Under the pieces are notes generated by a model. That model saw only the letters and a list, made by a program, of their open reading frames with translations. It had not been told where the DNA came from and did no database searches. From the NCBI RefSeq assembly GCF_036880985.1, contig NZ_JBAJNO010000008.1:2419500-2483499 (forward strand): a stretch of DNA of 64,000 bases. The letters run 5' to 3'. Source of the stretch: Limibacter armeniacum. GTDB taxonomy: Bacteria > Bacteroidota > Bacteroidia > Cytophagales > Flammeovirgaceae. A program made the position numbers and the translations under genes. Positions 19,544 to 27,472 of this stretch are shown here, piece after piece (within the stretch, counting starts at the first letter, position 1; each line of letters starts with the position of its first letter).

Positions 19544-20212
19544 ATGAATATGTCAAGTAGGTTAATAATTGAAGAGTTCCAGAATGAGAAAGTAACATCT
19601 GAACAGATGGAAATGCTTTTGGCCGCTGGATGGAGACATTTTGGGGAGAAGTTTTACCGATACAATATCAGCATTTACGAGAATAGGGTTTGCAGTGTAA
19701 TGCCACTTCGCATCAGTATGAAGGACTTTCAGTTCAGTAAAAGTCAAAGAAAAATTTTAGCTAAGAACAAGGAATTTAGCGTTGAGATCAAAGACCTTGA
19801 AGTGGATGCCGAAAAAGTAGCACTGTTCGAAAGACACAAAAGAAAATTCAAGGAAAATATCCCTCAAAGCATTTATGATTTCCTTTCTTACAAATCTCCG
19901 GCATACTGCCCACTCTTAACCAAGGAAGTAAGCGTTTATGATGGCAGAAAGCTGATTGCCTGTAGCTTTATGGATGAAACAGTAAATACTTGCTCAAGCA
20001 TTTACGGAATGTTTGACCTTGACTACGGAAAGTATAGTCTTGGGTTACTTACAATGTTATTGGAGCTTGAGTTTGCCATCGCTAACGGAAAGGAATACTA
20101 TTACCATGGTTACTGTTATAACATTCCTTCTTTTTATGATTACAAAAAGAAGTTCAACAGCCTGTATTATTATGATTGGCATGGGCAATGGCTCCCATTT
20201 CCAAAACAGTAA
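19544..20212 (+). CDS. Arginyl-tRNA-protein transferase-like protein (ATE C-terminal domain)
   Basis: 222 aa. The sequence matches the bacterial form of the ATE/Bpt GNAT-like fold: GWRHFGEKFYRYN, PLRI, FSKSQRKILAKN, LFxRHKxxF, the SIYGMFD strand, and YYYHGYCYNIPSFYDYKKKF near the end. Such enzymes transfer an amino acid from aminoacyl-tRNA to the N-terminus of proteins marked for degradation by the N-degron pathway. It lacks the N-terminal Cys-rich ATE domain, so the amino acid and acceptor preference are not certain. It lies 99 bp before kdsB on the same strand; co-transcription is possible. Confidence 0.75.
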   Translation: MNMSSRLIIEEFQNEKVTSEQMEMLLAAGWRHFGEKFYRYNISIYENRVCSVMPLRISMKDFQFSKSQRKILAKNKEFSVEIKDLEVDAEKVALFERHKRKFKENIPQSIYDFLSYKSPAYCPLLTKEVSVYDGRKLIACSFMDETVNTCSSIYGMFDLDYGKYSLGLLTMLLELEFAIANGKEYYYHGYCYNIPSFYDYKKKFNSLYYYDWHGQWLPFPKQ

Positions 20213-20311
20213 AAGTCCCGAACTTTCAATTTCTTCACTCTGATTCAGAAAATCTCTAATTTATCCTATTTTTGCGCATAATCTGAAGCAAAAATTAGGA
20301 TAAACAATTAT

Positions 20312-21049
20312 ATGATTCTAGGAATAATTCCTGCCCGCTATGCCTCCACAAGATTTCCAGCCAAACCTTTGGCAGATATCAAAGGCAAAAGCATGATTCA
20401 GCGTTGCTATGAACAAGTAAGTAAGGCTCAATCAATTGACAAGGTAGTTGTGGCTACTGACCATCAAGAGATTTATGATCATGTCCAAAGTTTTGGGGGC
20501 AATGTAGTCATGACTTCTACAGATCACCCAAGTGGTACTGATCGTTGCTTTGAAGCTTTGCAGTTGCAAGAAGAGACTTATCAATATGTGATCAATATTC
20601 AGGGCGATGAACCTTTTATCGATCCATCTCAGATTGATGAACTGGCAGCATTACTTCAATCAGGTGAAACCGAAATCGCTACATTAGGGATCAAAATCAA
20701 AGAGGCTGAAAAGCTTTTTGACCCCAACACAGTCAAGCTGATCAAAAACAGCGAGGCTGATGCGATCTATTTCAGCAGACAGGCAATCCCATTCTTAAGA
20801 GACTTCCCTCAGGATGAATGGCTCGCCCAGCATGATTTCTACAAACACTTAGGAATGTATGCTTACCGAAGCGATGTGCTTGAAAAGATCACACAATTAA
20901 AACCCTCTACCCTTGAGCAGCTAGAAAAGCTAGAACAGCTACGTTGGTTGGAGAATGGTTATAAGATAAAGGTGAGTATCACAGACAAAGAGAGTATTGG
21001 AATAGACACTCCTGAGGATCTTGAGAAGGCTATTAAGAAACTGCTATAA
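20312..21049 (+). CDS. kdsB: 3-deoxy-manno-octulosonate cytidylyltransferase
   Basis: 245 aa. It opens with the nucleotidyltransferase motif IIPARYASTRFPAKPL, and has the NIQGDEPFI metal and substrate motif and the KHLGMYAYR segment. It activates Kdo as CMP-Kdo for lipid A core synthesis, consistent with a Gram-negative outer membrane. A -7 box (TATTTTTG, 20267-20274) lies in front of it. It ends at a bidirectional terminator shared with the convergent phosphatase-family gene. Confidence 0.96.
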   Translation: MILGIIPARYASTRFPAKPLADIKGKSMIQRCYEQVSKAQSIDKVVVATDHQEIYDHVQSFGGNVVMTSTDHPSGTDRCFEALQLQEETYQYVINIQGDEPFIDPSQIDELAALLQSGETEIATLGIKIKEAEKLFDPNTVKLIKNSEADAIYFSRQAIPFLRDFPQDEWLAQHDFYKHLGMYAYRSDVLEKITQLKPSTLEQLEKLEQLRWLENGYKIKVSITDKESIGIDTPEDLEKAIKKLL

Positions 21050-21055
21050 AAATAA

Positions 21056-21086
21056 AAGGCTGACATAAACTGTCAGCCTTCTTTTT
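21056..21086. terminator. Bidirectional terminator after kdsB
   Basis: AAGGCTGACA pairs with TGTCAGCCTT around a 5-nt loop, with A and T tracts on either side. Confidence 0.85.
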
Positions 21087-22068
21087 ATTTAAACCTGAAT
21101 TTCATCATAACAGGATAATGATCTGAAATATCTCCAAAGTCACTTAGCACTTTCCATTCCAGACTTTCAATTCTATCCTTGGTGTAAAATATAAAATCCA
21201 GATGCTCATTATCAGGATAATAAGTTACAGCTTGTCCTTCATTTAATTCTGACTCAGGACACGCCACTCCCATCTCAGGATCATCCAGCAAGATCTTAAT
21301 TCCTGCATTCTCATAGTCAGGATCACTGTTGAAATCTCCCAGCAAAATTACAGGATAACTCTTAGCATACTGTTTAAATAATTGCTGTGCATATTCGATG
21401 TGGTTGATTCTGGTTGTCTGGTCAAAAGCCTCAGTATGTATATTGATCAATATGACCTCAGTGCCATTAATATCAATTTTGGCAACTTCAGCTAACCGAT
21501 CGAGGTACATGGCTTTATAATAGAATGGCTGGCTTTCCACTTTTTCCAATACAATTCTTTCGTGCTCCTTAATCGGGAACTTACTCAAGAACGATTGTCC
21601 GGAAACAATTCTTCCATAATGAGCTGAAACAGGAAAATATGGAAATGGCAAATACTTTTTATCCCAATTGACTGCAATTGCTCCATACTGCATTTTAAGG
21701 TGCTTTGCCAGCTCATCATGCTGATTGACTTTATAAGAACGATTGCTGTTGAAATCAATCTCCTGAAAAGCTATAATATCTGCATTGACAGCCGAAAGCT
21801 TTTCTTTAGCCCTCCTCATATTATCTTCAAACAGCACTTTCTCCATCTTTACACTTTGATTATTGAGCATTCCTGACAAATACCCAATGTTATAGGTTAG
21901 CAGAGTAAAGACTGAATCATTCTTAGACGCTTCAGCGTCAGTATAAGTCATAACTTTACTGTACTCCGCTTCTTTGAGGTTAGGAGACTTTGCCCAAAAA
22001 TAAAATGCTCCTACTCCAACCAAGAGTAAGTCAAATGTATAAAATGCGCCTTTAAATAGTTTTTTCAT
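21085..22068 (-). CDS. Endonuclease/exonuclease/phosphatase family protein, membrane-anchored
   Basis: 327 aa. One N-terminal hydrophobic segment (residues about 7-27) probably anchors the protein facing the periplasm. The EEP fold motifs are present: LLTYNIGYL, IIAFQEID (metal Glu), LINIHTEAF, VILLGDFNSDP (catalytic Asp and Asn) and the final DISDHYPV. Family members cleave nucleic acids, sphingomyelin, inositol phosphates or other phosphodiesters. The sequence does not decide which, but the export signal argues against DNA repair. Confidence 0.85.
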   Translation of the reverse strand: MKKLFKGAFYTFDLLLVGVGAFYFWAKSPNLKEAEYSKVMTYTDAEASKNDSVFTLLTYNIGYLSGMLNNQSVKMEKVLFEDNMRRAKEKLSAVNADIIAFQEIDFNSNRSYKVNQHDELAKHLKMQYGAIAVNWDKKYLPFPYFPVSAHYGRIVSGQSFLSKFPIKEHERIVLEKVESQPFYYKAMYLDRLAEVAKIDINGTEVILINIHTEAFDQTTRINHIEYAQQLFKQYAKSYPVILLGDFNSDPDYENAGIKILLDDPEMGVACPESELNEGQAVTYYPDNEHLDFIFYTKDRIESLEWKVLSDFGDISDHYPVMMKFRFK

Positions 22069-22242
22069 TATTGGTTAGTATTAGCATTTGTAATGGAGAA
22101 TTGAATAACTCTCTTCTTAAAAAGTTTTTTAATCCAACTTCTGGTTGTTTTAGCATCACAGTAGAAGTTAATTATGAAATACGTCATTGCCCCTCATATA
22201 GCCGATTATATTTGGAAATAATCCAGTCAACATATTTCGACA

Positions 22243-22278
22243 TAAAAATAGCGTAGCTTTTACGAAGCTACGCTATTT
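22243..22278 (-). terminator. Terminator of the GMC oxidoreductase gene
   Basis: A 14-bp perfect stem (AAATAGCGTAGCTT with AAGCTACGCTATTT) around a 5-nt loop, followed by T on the minus strand. Confidence 0.85.
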
Positions 22279-22302
22279 AGAGGATAAAAAATCATTACAA
22301 TT

Positions 22303-23937
22303 TTATCTTTCAACTTTAACGGATTGTTTTGATTCTATCTCTTTCAGCATTTCATCCAAAGATTTGCCATGATACCCATCTTTCTTGGGTATTTGAGCCA
22401 TGGCATATTCACTAAGCGTGGTGATTGTCAAGCTTGGGTTTACACCTAGGTTACATGGAATGATTGAGCCATCCAAGACATACATATTTGGATAGCCATT
22501 GACCTCAAACTTATCATTGACAACACCTTCATCCGCATTCTTACCCATTGGACATCCGCCAAGGATATGTGCCGTCATAGGTGTATTGAAGAGTATTTCT
22601 GTCAAAACATTTTGAGGCGTTCCATTTACTTTTTCTGCATATCGGTACAGTACCTGTTGCCCAATATCGATATAAGCAGAGACAGCTTTGCTGCTTTTAC
22701 TGTCAAATTTCATACTTCCACCAAACAACCCCTTCTTCCAAACCATCTTCATGGACTCTTCCAATGACTGCATTACGAGTAAAATCAGCGACTGATCACC
22801 CCATTTCCTGAACTTGAATGTAGCCTTCAAAAACTGTCGTGGCTTTGAAATAATATGTCCGATCATTTTCCCTATCCTGACTACTCCAGGTCCTGGACCA
22901 GCCGCCATTGCAGCCAACCGTCCCATAGCGCCTGATTCAGTATTATACTTTACAACTTCAATATGTGTATCTTTGTCAGGGTTAAAGTATGAACTGATTG
23001 CAACTCCATGGTTCAGCTTCTCATCCGTATTGGCAATCCCACACAGCATCTCTGAATTTGTTCGAATATTAGAACCCAGTTTGTCAGAAAGCTTTGATAG
23101 TGTACCATTTTCAAACTTTTGACTTAATAGCATCTTTAGAGTACCAATTACACCACCACTGACCACAAGCCCTTTAGCACGAAAGCTTTTCTTTTCTTTA
23201 CCAAAAAGCTTAGTGCTGCTTTTTGTCTCAACAGTGTAATACGCTCCATCATGAGAAATACTTGTTGCCAAGGTCTCTGGTAAAATTTCTGTCCCAAATT
23301 TTTCAGCAAAATAGAGGTAGTTCTTTTCTAAGGTATTTTTGGCATTATGACGGCAGCCGATCATGCAGCCAGCACACTTCTGACACCCTTTACGTGCAGG
23401 ACCTAATCCTTTGAAGTATGGATCTATTTCCTTATTCGGATCCCCATAATATACCCCAATATTTACACCTCCGAATGACTCTTCTTTACCCATGTCCCTT
23501 GCGACTTCTTTCAGTATCTCATCCTCACGATGAAAATCTGTGTAGGGTATTGTTCCAAGCATAAACTTGGCTTTGTCATAAAATGGCGTCAGTGTTTTTT
23601 CCCAGTCACGGTAATGAGCCCAGACCTTATTCTCAAAAAACTCGTCTCCCGGTATCATATGAGTATTCCCATAGACATTGCTTCCACCACCTACTCCAAC
23701 ACCTCCCAAAATGAATACTTCTTTAAAAAAAGTAAGCTTCTGAAACCCAAAACACCGAAGTAGAGGTGCCCAAAGAAATTTCCTTATATTCCAATCCGAT
23801 TTCGGGAAGTCCTTGTCCTTAATGCGCTTTCCTTTTTCAATTAACAATACAGAGTACCCTTTCTCTGATAAGCGCATAGCAGAAACACTTCCTCCGAATC
23901 CAGATCCGATAACTATATAATCGTAGTAATTTTCCAT
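22303..23937 (-). CDS. GMC-type FAD oxidoreductase with ferredoxin-like Cys cluster
   Basis: 544 aa from the ATG at 23937. The N-terminal FAD-binding motif YIVIGSGFGGSVSAMRL is intact, and the C-terminal HILGGCPMG and SIIPCNLGVNPSLTITTLSEYAM segments carry the GMC active-site and FAD contacts. This resembles the bacterial cholesterol-oxidase-like branch. An unusual insert has Cys185, 188, 191 and 195 (CQKCAGCMIGC), the spacing of a 4Fe-4S ferredoxin motif. The protein may pass electrons to a cluster rather than directly to oxygen. Substrate unknown; it is a single-gene unit. A start 7 codons upstream (23958) is possible. Confidence 0.85.
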   Translation of the reverse strand: MENYYDYIVIGSGFGGSVSAMRLSEKGYSVLLIEKGKRIKDKDFPKSDWNIRKFLWAPLLRCFGFQKLTFFKEVFILGGVGVGGGSNVYGNTHMIPGDEFFENKVWAHYRDWEKTLTPFYDKAKFMLGTIPYTDFHREDEILKEVARDMGKEESFGGVNIGVYYGDPNKEIDPYFKGLGPARKGCQKCAGCMIGCRHNAKNTLEKNYLYFAEKFGTEILPETLATSISHDGAYYTVETKSSTKLFGKEKKSFRAKGLVVSGGVIGTLKMLLSQKFENGTLSKLSDKLGSNIRTNSEMLCGIANTDEKLNHGVAISSYFNPDKDTHIEVVKYNTESGAMGRLAAMAAGPGPGVVRIGKMIGHIISKPRQFLKATFKFRKWGDQSLILLVMQSLEESMKMVWKKGLFGGSMKFDSKSSKAVSAYIDIGQQVLYRYAEKVNGTPQNVLTEILFNTPMTAHILGGCPMGKNADEGVVNDKFEVNGYPNMYVLDGSIIPCNLGVNPSLTITTLSEYAMAQIPKKDGYHGKSLDEMLKEIESKQSVKVER

Positions 23938-24350
23938 TGTGATTTGGTTTGGTACCAATACTGATTTGGTTGAAAGGCGAGACTTTTAATATTTAAACGA
24001 TTTGATATGGTAAAAGTAGTCTCGATTAATCAGTCAGTATTTGTACTTTTTGTATAGCTTTACAAAAAATACCGAATCAATCTGTTATAGGATATAATAA
24101 ATATTGACACTTAATTTTCAGATACTTGGCACTACTATTTCCTATATGATTTACGGTAGTTTGTCAATGTAGTAAATCATTTAAATTAATGTCAAAAATA
24201 CACGTAATATGAATATGGAAATGCACACTGTTTAAGGTATTTTTTATCATTTGTTAAAAACAAAGCCCCCTCAATTGAGATAATTTCAGTTCAGCTATCG
24301 AATTAGATTTTTTAATGAATAACTTTAAACTTAAATAGACATCCCAATAT
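23938..24350. other. Divergent intergenic region, no gene seen
   Basis: About 410 bp of AT-rich DNA between the divergent GMC and DUF445 genes. It must hold both promoters. No full consensus pair, RNA gene or repeat was recognised. Confidence 0.4.
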
Positions 24351-25571
24351 ATGACGCCATTAATCAAGGAAATATTTCTCTACCTGTCCATACCTCTTTC
24401 CAGTGGGATCATTGGGTGGTTCACCAATATTATGGCGATCAAAATGACCTTTTACCCTTTGGATTATATTGGGATAAGACCAATTGGCTGGCAGGGCATC
24501 ATCCCCTCAAATGCTCGAAAAATGTCAGACAAGGCGGTAGACTTGCTTACAACCAACTTACTGAAGATCGATGAGCATTTCAGTCAGCTAGATCCTGAGT
24601 TCGTTGCTAAAGAAATGCAAGCTAGTCTGCTTGACCTCACTAGAAAAACGGTCGATGAAGTAATGATGGCTGAAGCCCCTGCCATATGGGAAAAAACACC
24701 TCAAAAAGCCAAGCAAGTTGTATATGATACAGCAGGAAGCAATATTCCTTCAGTGGTCACCAAGGTGATGGAAGATATCGGTGGGTCTATCAAAGAAATG
24801 CTTGACCTTAAAATGCTGACGCTGGAAGCTGTATCCAAAGACAAAAGACTACTGAATACCATCTTTATTAAATGCGGAAAGGAAGAGTTCAAGTTTATAG
24901 AAAAGTCGGGATTCTACTTCGGTTCCCTATTTGGAATCACACAGATGGTGATTGCCTACTTCTATAACCCTTGGTGGTTGTTACCGCTATTTGGCGTCAT
25001 TGTGGGTTATGCAACCAACTGGCTAGCCTTAAAGCTTATATTTGAGCCTAAAAAACCTATCAAGGTTGGACCTTGGACACTCTTGGGACTTTTCCTCAAG
25101 AGACAGAAAGAAGTGGCTGACGAGTACTCCACCATCATTACTGAGCGAATCTTGACCACTGAACGCATTTTCCAGTATATCTCAAGAACTTCCGGTAGAG
25201 ATAGACTTAAAGAGATTTTGGAACATAGACTTGGAGAACTGATTGATTCAACCTATGATAAAGTGAAGGACCCTGTTGAGATTTGGGTAGAAAGTGAAGA
25301 TGCACAAAAGCATTTGGGTATTATTAAAAGTATCGCACTTTTTCGCTTTATGCAGGAGTTTCATATCTGCTTAGAAGATATCTACCCCTATGCAGACAAG
25401 ACACTCAACATTCGAAATATCTTAAGGGAGAAAATGGAACAACTTCCGTATGAAGATTTTGAAGGATTTTTACGCCCTGCCTTTCAGGAAGATGAAATGA
25501 CGCTGATTATTGTAGGAGCTATATTAGGAGGATGTGCAGGAGCTTTACAATTTATACTACTGTTCAGCTAA
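24351..25571 (+). CDS. DUF445 family membrane protein
   Basis: 406 aa. The family opening is clear: a hydrophobic helix, then GWFTNIMAIKMTFYPLDYIGI and GIIPSNARKMSDKAVDLLT. A central membrane hairpin contains GYATNWLALKLIFEP, a second copy of the same motif, so the protein is an internal repeat. It ends in a C-terminal helix (IIVGAILGGCAGALQFILLF). DUF445 proteins are inner-membrane proteins of unknown function, sometimes linked to envelope integrity. A terminator follows and separates it from the convergent kinase-like gene. Confidence 0.88.
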   Translation: MTPLIKEIFLYLSIPLSSGIIGWFTNIMAIKMTFYPLDYIGIRPIGWQGIIPSNARKMSDKAVDLLTTNLLKIDEHFSQLDPEFVAKEMQASLLDLTRKTVDEVMMAEAPAIWEKTPQKAKQVVYDTAGSNIPSVVTKVMEDIGGSIKEMLDLKMLTLEAVSKDKRLLNTIFIKCGKEEFKFIEKSGFYFGSLFGITQMVIAYFYNPWWLLPLFGVIVGYATNWLALKLIFEPKKPIKVGPWTLLGLFLKRQKEVADEYSTIITERILTTERIFQYISRTSGRDRLKEILEHRLGELIDSTYDKVKDPVEIWVESEDAQKHLGIIKSIALFRFMQEFHICLEDIYPYADKTLNIRNILREKMEQLPYEDFEGFLRPAFQEDEMTLIIVGAILGGCAGALQFILLFS

Positions 25572-25572
25572 T

Positions 25573-25605
25573 AAAAAAGCATTGACCATTAAGGTGGCAA
25601 TGCTT
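25573..25605. terminator. Bidirectional terminator between DUF445 and the ABC1 kinase gene
   Basis: AAGCATTG pairs with CAATGCTT, extended by ACC/GGT after a bulge, with an A tract in front and pyrimidines behind. Confidence 0.7.
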
Positions 25606-25611
25606 CTCTAT

Positions 25612-27279
25612 TCAAGGACGTTTTTTTCTATAAAAGATAAGTACTAACCCCAATATAAAAGCTAAAATATATCCTACCATACTAATATAAGGTATCCCCC
25701 AGGCATTTCTTGGTAGATGATCTCCAGAGGCTGCGACCATTATCGATGAGGAAATAATAAGCGTCGAAACCAGCAGGGTAATGTTAAGTCTAGTCACTAC
25801 AACTCCCAGCATAGCCGACAGCACTTCGATAGAATCGATATCCAACTTGAGTGAGAGCTTACCCGTACGAGCCTTCTTTAGGATAGATTTTAACTCCATC
25901 GGCAGATTATAGAAGAGTGAACTCATCTGCGTTATGGAATAATAGAAATCTGTAGTCAAATTGCCTAACGTAAACTGTTCCTTAATCAGTTTTGTACCAT
26001 AAGGCTTAATCATTGGCATCATATCAAACTCTTTGTAGAGTTGTCTGCCGATCCCTTCTAAAATTGTCAGGGCTCTAAGTATCAGAAAAATTGAACCTGA
26101 TATTGAAAGTCTGTACTTATAAATGATTTTTTGTAGCCTTCCAGTTATTTCAGCCATCTGAACATCTTCATCTCCATAAAGGATAAAGTCTTCAATCAGC
26201 TCATTCAGATCTTGCTCAAGGTCTTTTTGGTTTTCGATTTCATTGCCAGATGACATCCGTTTCAGATAGATCGCCATCCCTCTAGCATCCGCCTTAGACA
26301 TGCTCACCATAAAATTTGCAAAAGCAAATCGCTGTGCCTTGGTAAGCTTGCCAATCATGCCATAATCCAGTAACAGAATTGTACCGTCAGGCTTCACCAA
26401 AACATTACCGGGATGAGGGTCTGCATGAAAATATCCTAATTCAAATATCTGTTTCAGGTAAATTTCCATTCCATTCTCTACAACTTCTTTAGGGTCAAGT
26501 CCCCATGCTATAAGTTGAGTTACATCCGTGATCTTACAACCACTGACAAACTCCATTGTAAGCATTTTTTCAGTCGTCAGTTCTTTGTAAGGCTTGGGTA
26601 CATAAAGCTTCTTATCATTTTCGTAAGCACGTCTGAAGTTTGCTATGTTTCTGACTTCCGTATTATAGTCAAGTTCAGTCTGCATGCTCTTTTCAAACGT
26701 ACTGACAATTTCTAGTGGATTGAGTATACCAATACTTTTAAAGAAACTCTCTGTTTGCTTTACAAAATCTATTAGTAGAGAAAGGTCTGTCTGAATCTGT
26801 TTCTTTGCTTCAGGACGTTGTATTTTGATGACAACATCTTCGCCATTGATTAGCCTTGCTCTATGAACCTGCCCTATTGAAGCCGATCCTAAAGGCGTAC
26901 TGTCAAAATAACTAAATGTTGCGGAGATAGGCTTTCCAGTTTCTGTCTCAATAATCGCTTTCGCTATTTCAGCATCAAACGGAGGAACATTGTCTTGAAG
27001 CTTTTCAAATTCCTGAATCAGGGGCTTGGGTAGTAGGTCAGGTCGGTTACTTAGTATCTGTGCGAATTTGATAAAAGTAGGTCCTAACTCTTCAACTACC
27101 ATACGGATACGTTCCCAACGTGTATAATCCTTTACAGGACGATCATCACGTTGCCAGTCTTCCTTTACAAATCGGTTCAGTTTTGTAGTTGTTACAATAT
27201 CTTCAAACCCGTATTTGACAAGTACTTTAATAAACTGCTGAATCCGCTGAATATTTCTGACTGTGTTGTTGAAAAGCAT
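25612..27279 (-). CDS. ABC1/UbiB family atypical protein kinase-like protein
   Basis: 555 aa. The atypical kinase motifs are present: the LGPTFIKFAQILSNRPDLLP segment (family KxGQ, here KFAQ, so Gly is replaced by Ala), the nucleotide loop PLGSASIGQVHRARL, FHADPHPGNVLV with the catalytic Asp/Asn, and LLDYG in place of DFG. Two hydrophobic helices at the C-terminus anchor it to the membrane. In proteobacteria UbiB supports ubiquinone synthesis. Bacteroidota normally use menaquinone, so the role here is probably a related lipid or quinone ATPase function and the ubiB name is not given. Confidence 0.88.
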   Translation of the reverse strand: MLFNNTVRNIQRIQQFIKVLVKYGFEDIVTTTKLNRFVKEDWQRDDRPVKDYTRWERIRMVVEELGPTFIKFAQILSNRPDLLPKPLIQEFEKLQDNVPPFDAEIAKAIIETETGKPISATFSYFDSTPLGSASIGQVHRARLINGEDVVIKIQRPEAKKQIQTDLSLLIDFVKQTESFFKSIGILNPLEIVSTFEKSMQTELDYNTEVRNIANFRRAYENDKKLYVPKPYKELTTEKMLTMEFVSGCKITDVTQLIAWGLDPKEVVENGMEIYLKQIFELGYFHADPHPGNVLVKPDGTILLLDYGMIGKLTKAQRFAFANFMVSMSKADARGMAIYLKRMSSGNEIENQKDLEQDLNELIEDFILYGDEDVQMAEITGRLQKIIYKYRLSISGSIFLILRALTILEGIGRQLYKEFDMMPMIKPYGTKLIKEQFTLGNLTTDFYYSITQMSSLFYNLPMELKSILKKARTGKLSLKLDIDSIEVLSAMLGVVVTRLNITLLVSTLIISSSIMVAASGDHLPRNAWGIPYISMVGYILAFILGLVLIFYRKKRP

Positions 27280-27472
27280 TCCGAAAAAGTTTTTTAGGTT
27301 ATCTGTTTGTTAGCATTGACAATGTGAAGCTCCGAAAGCTTTTAATAATCCAATTTAAATATATGTAAATATATGGAGGTTTAAAGAGAACCTGAAAGAA
27401 TAATCCAAATTAATGAACACCTATTCATTATGAATAGATGTTGTTATTGCTCCCATATAACATAAGCAGCTT

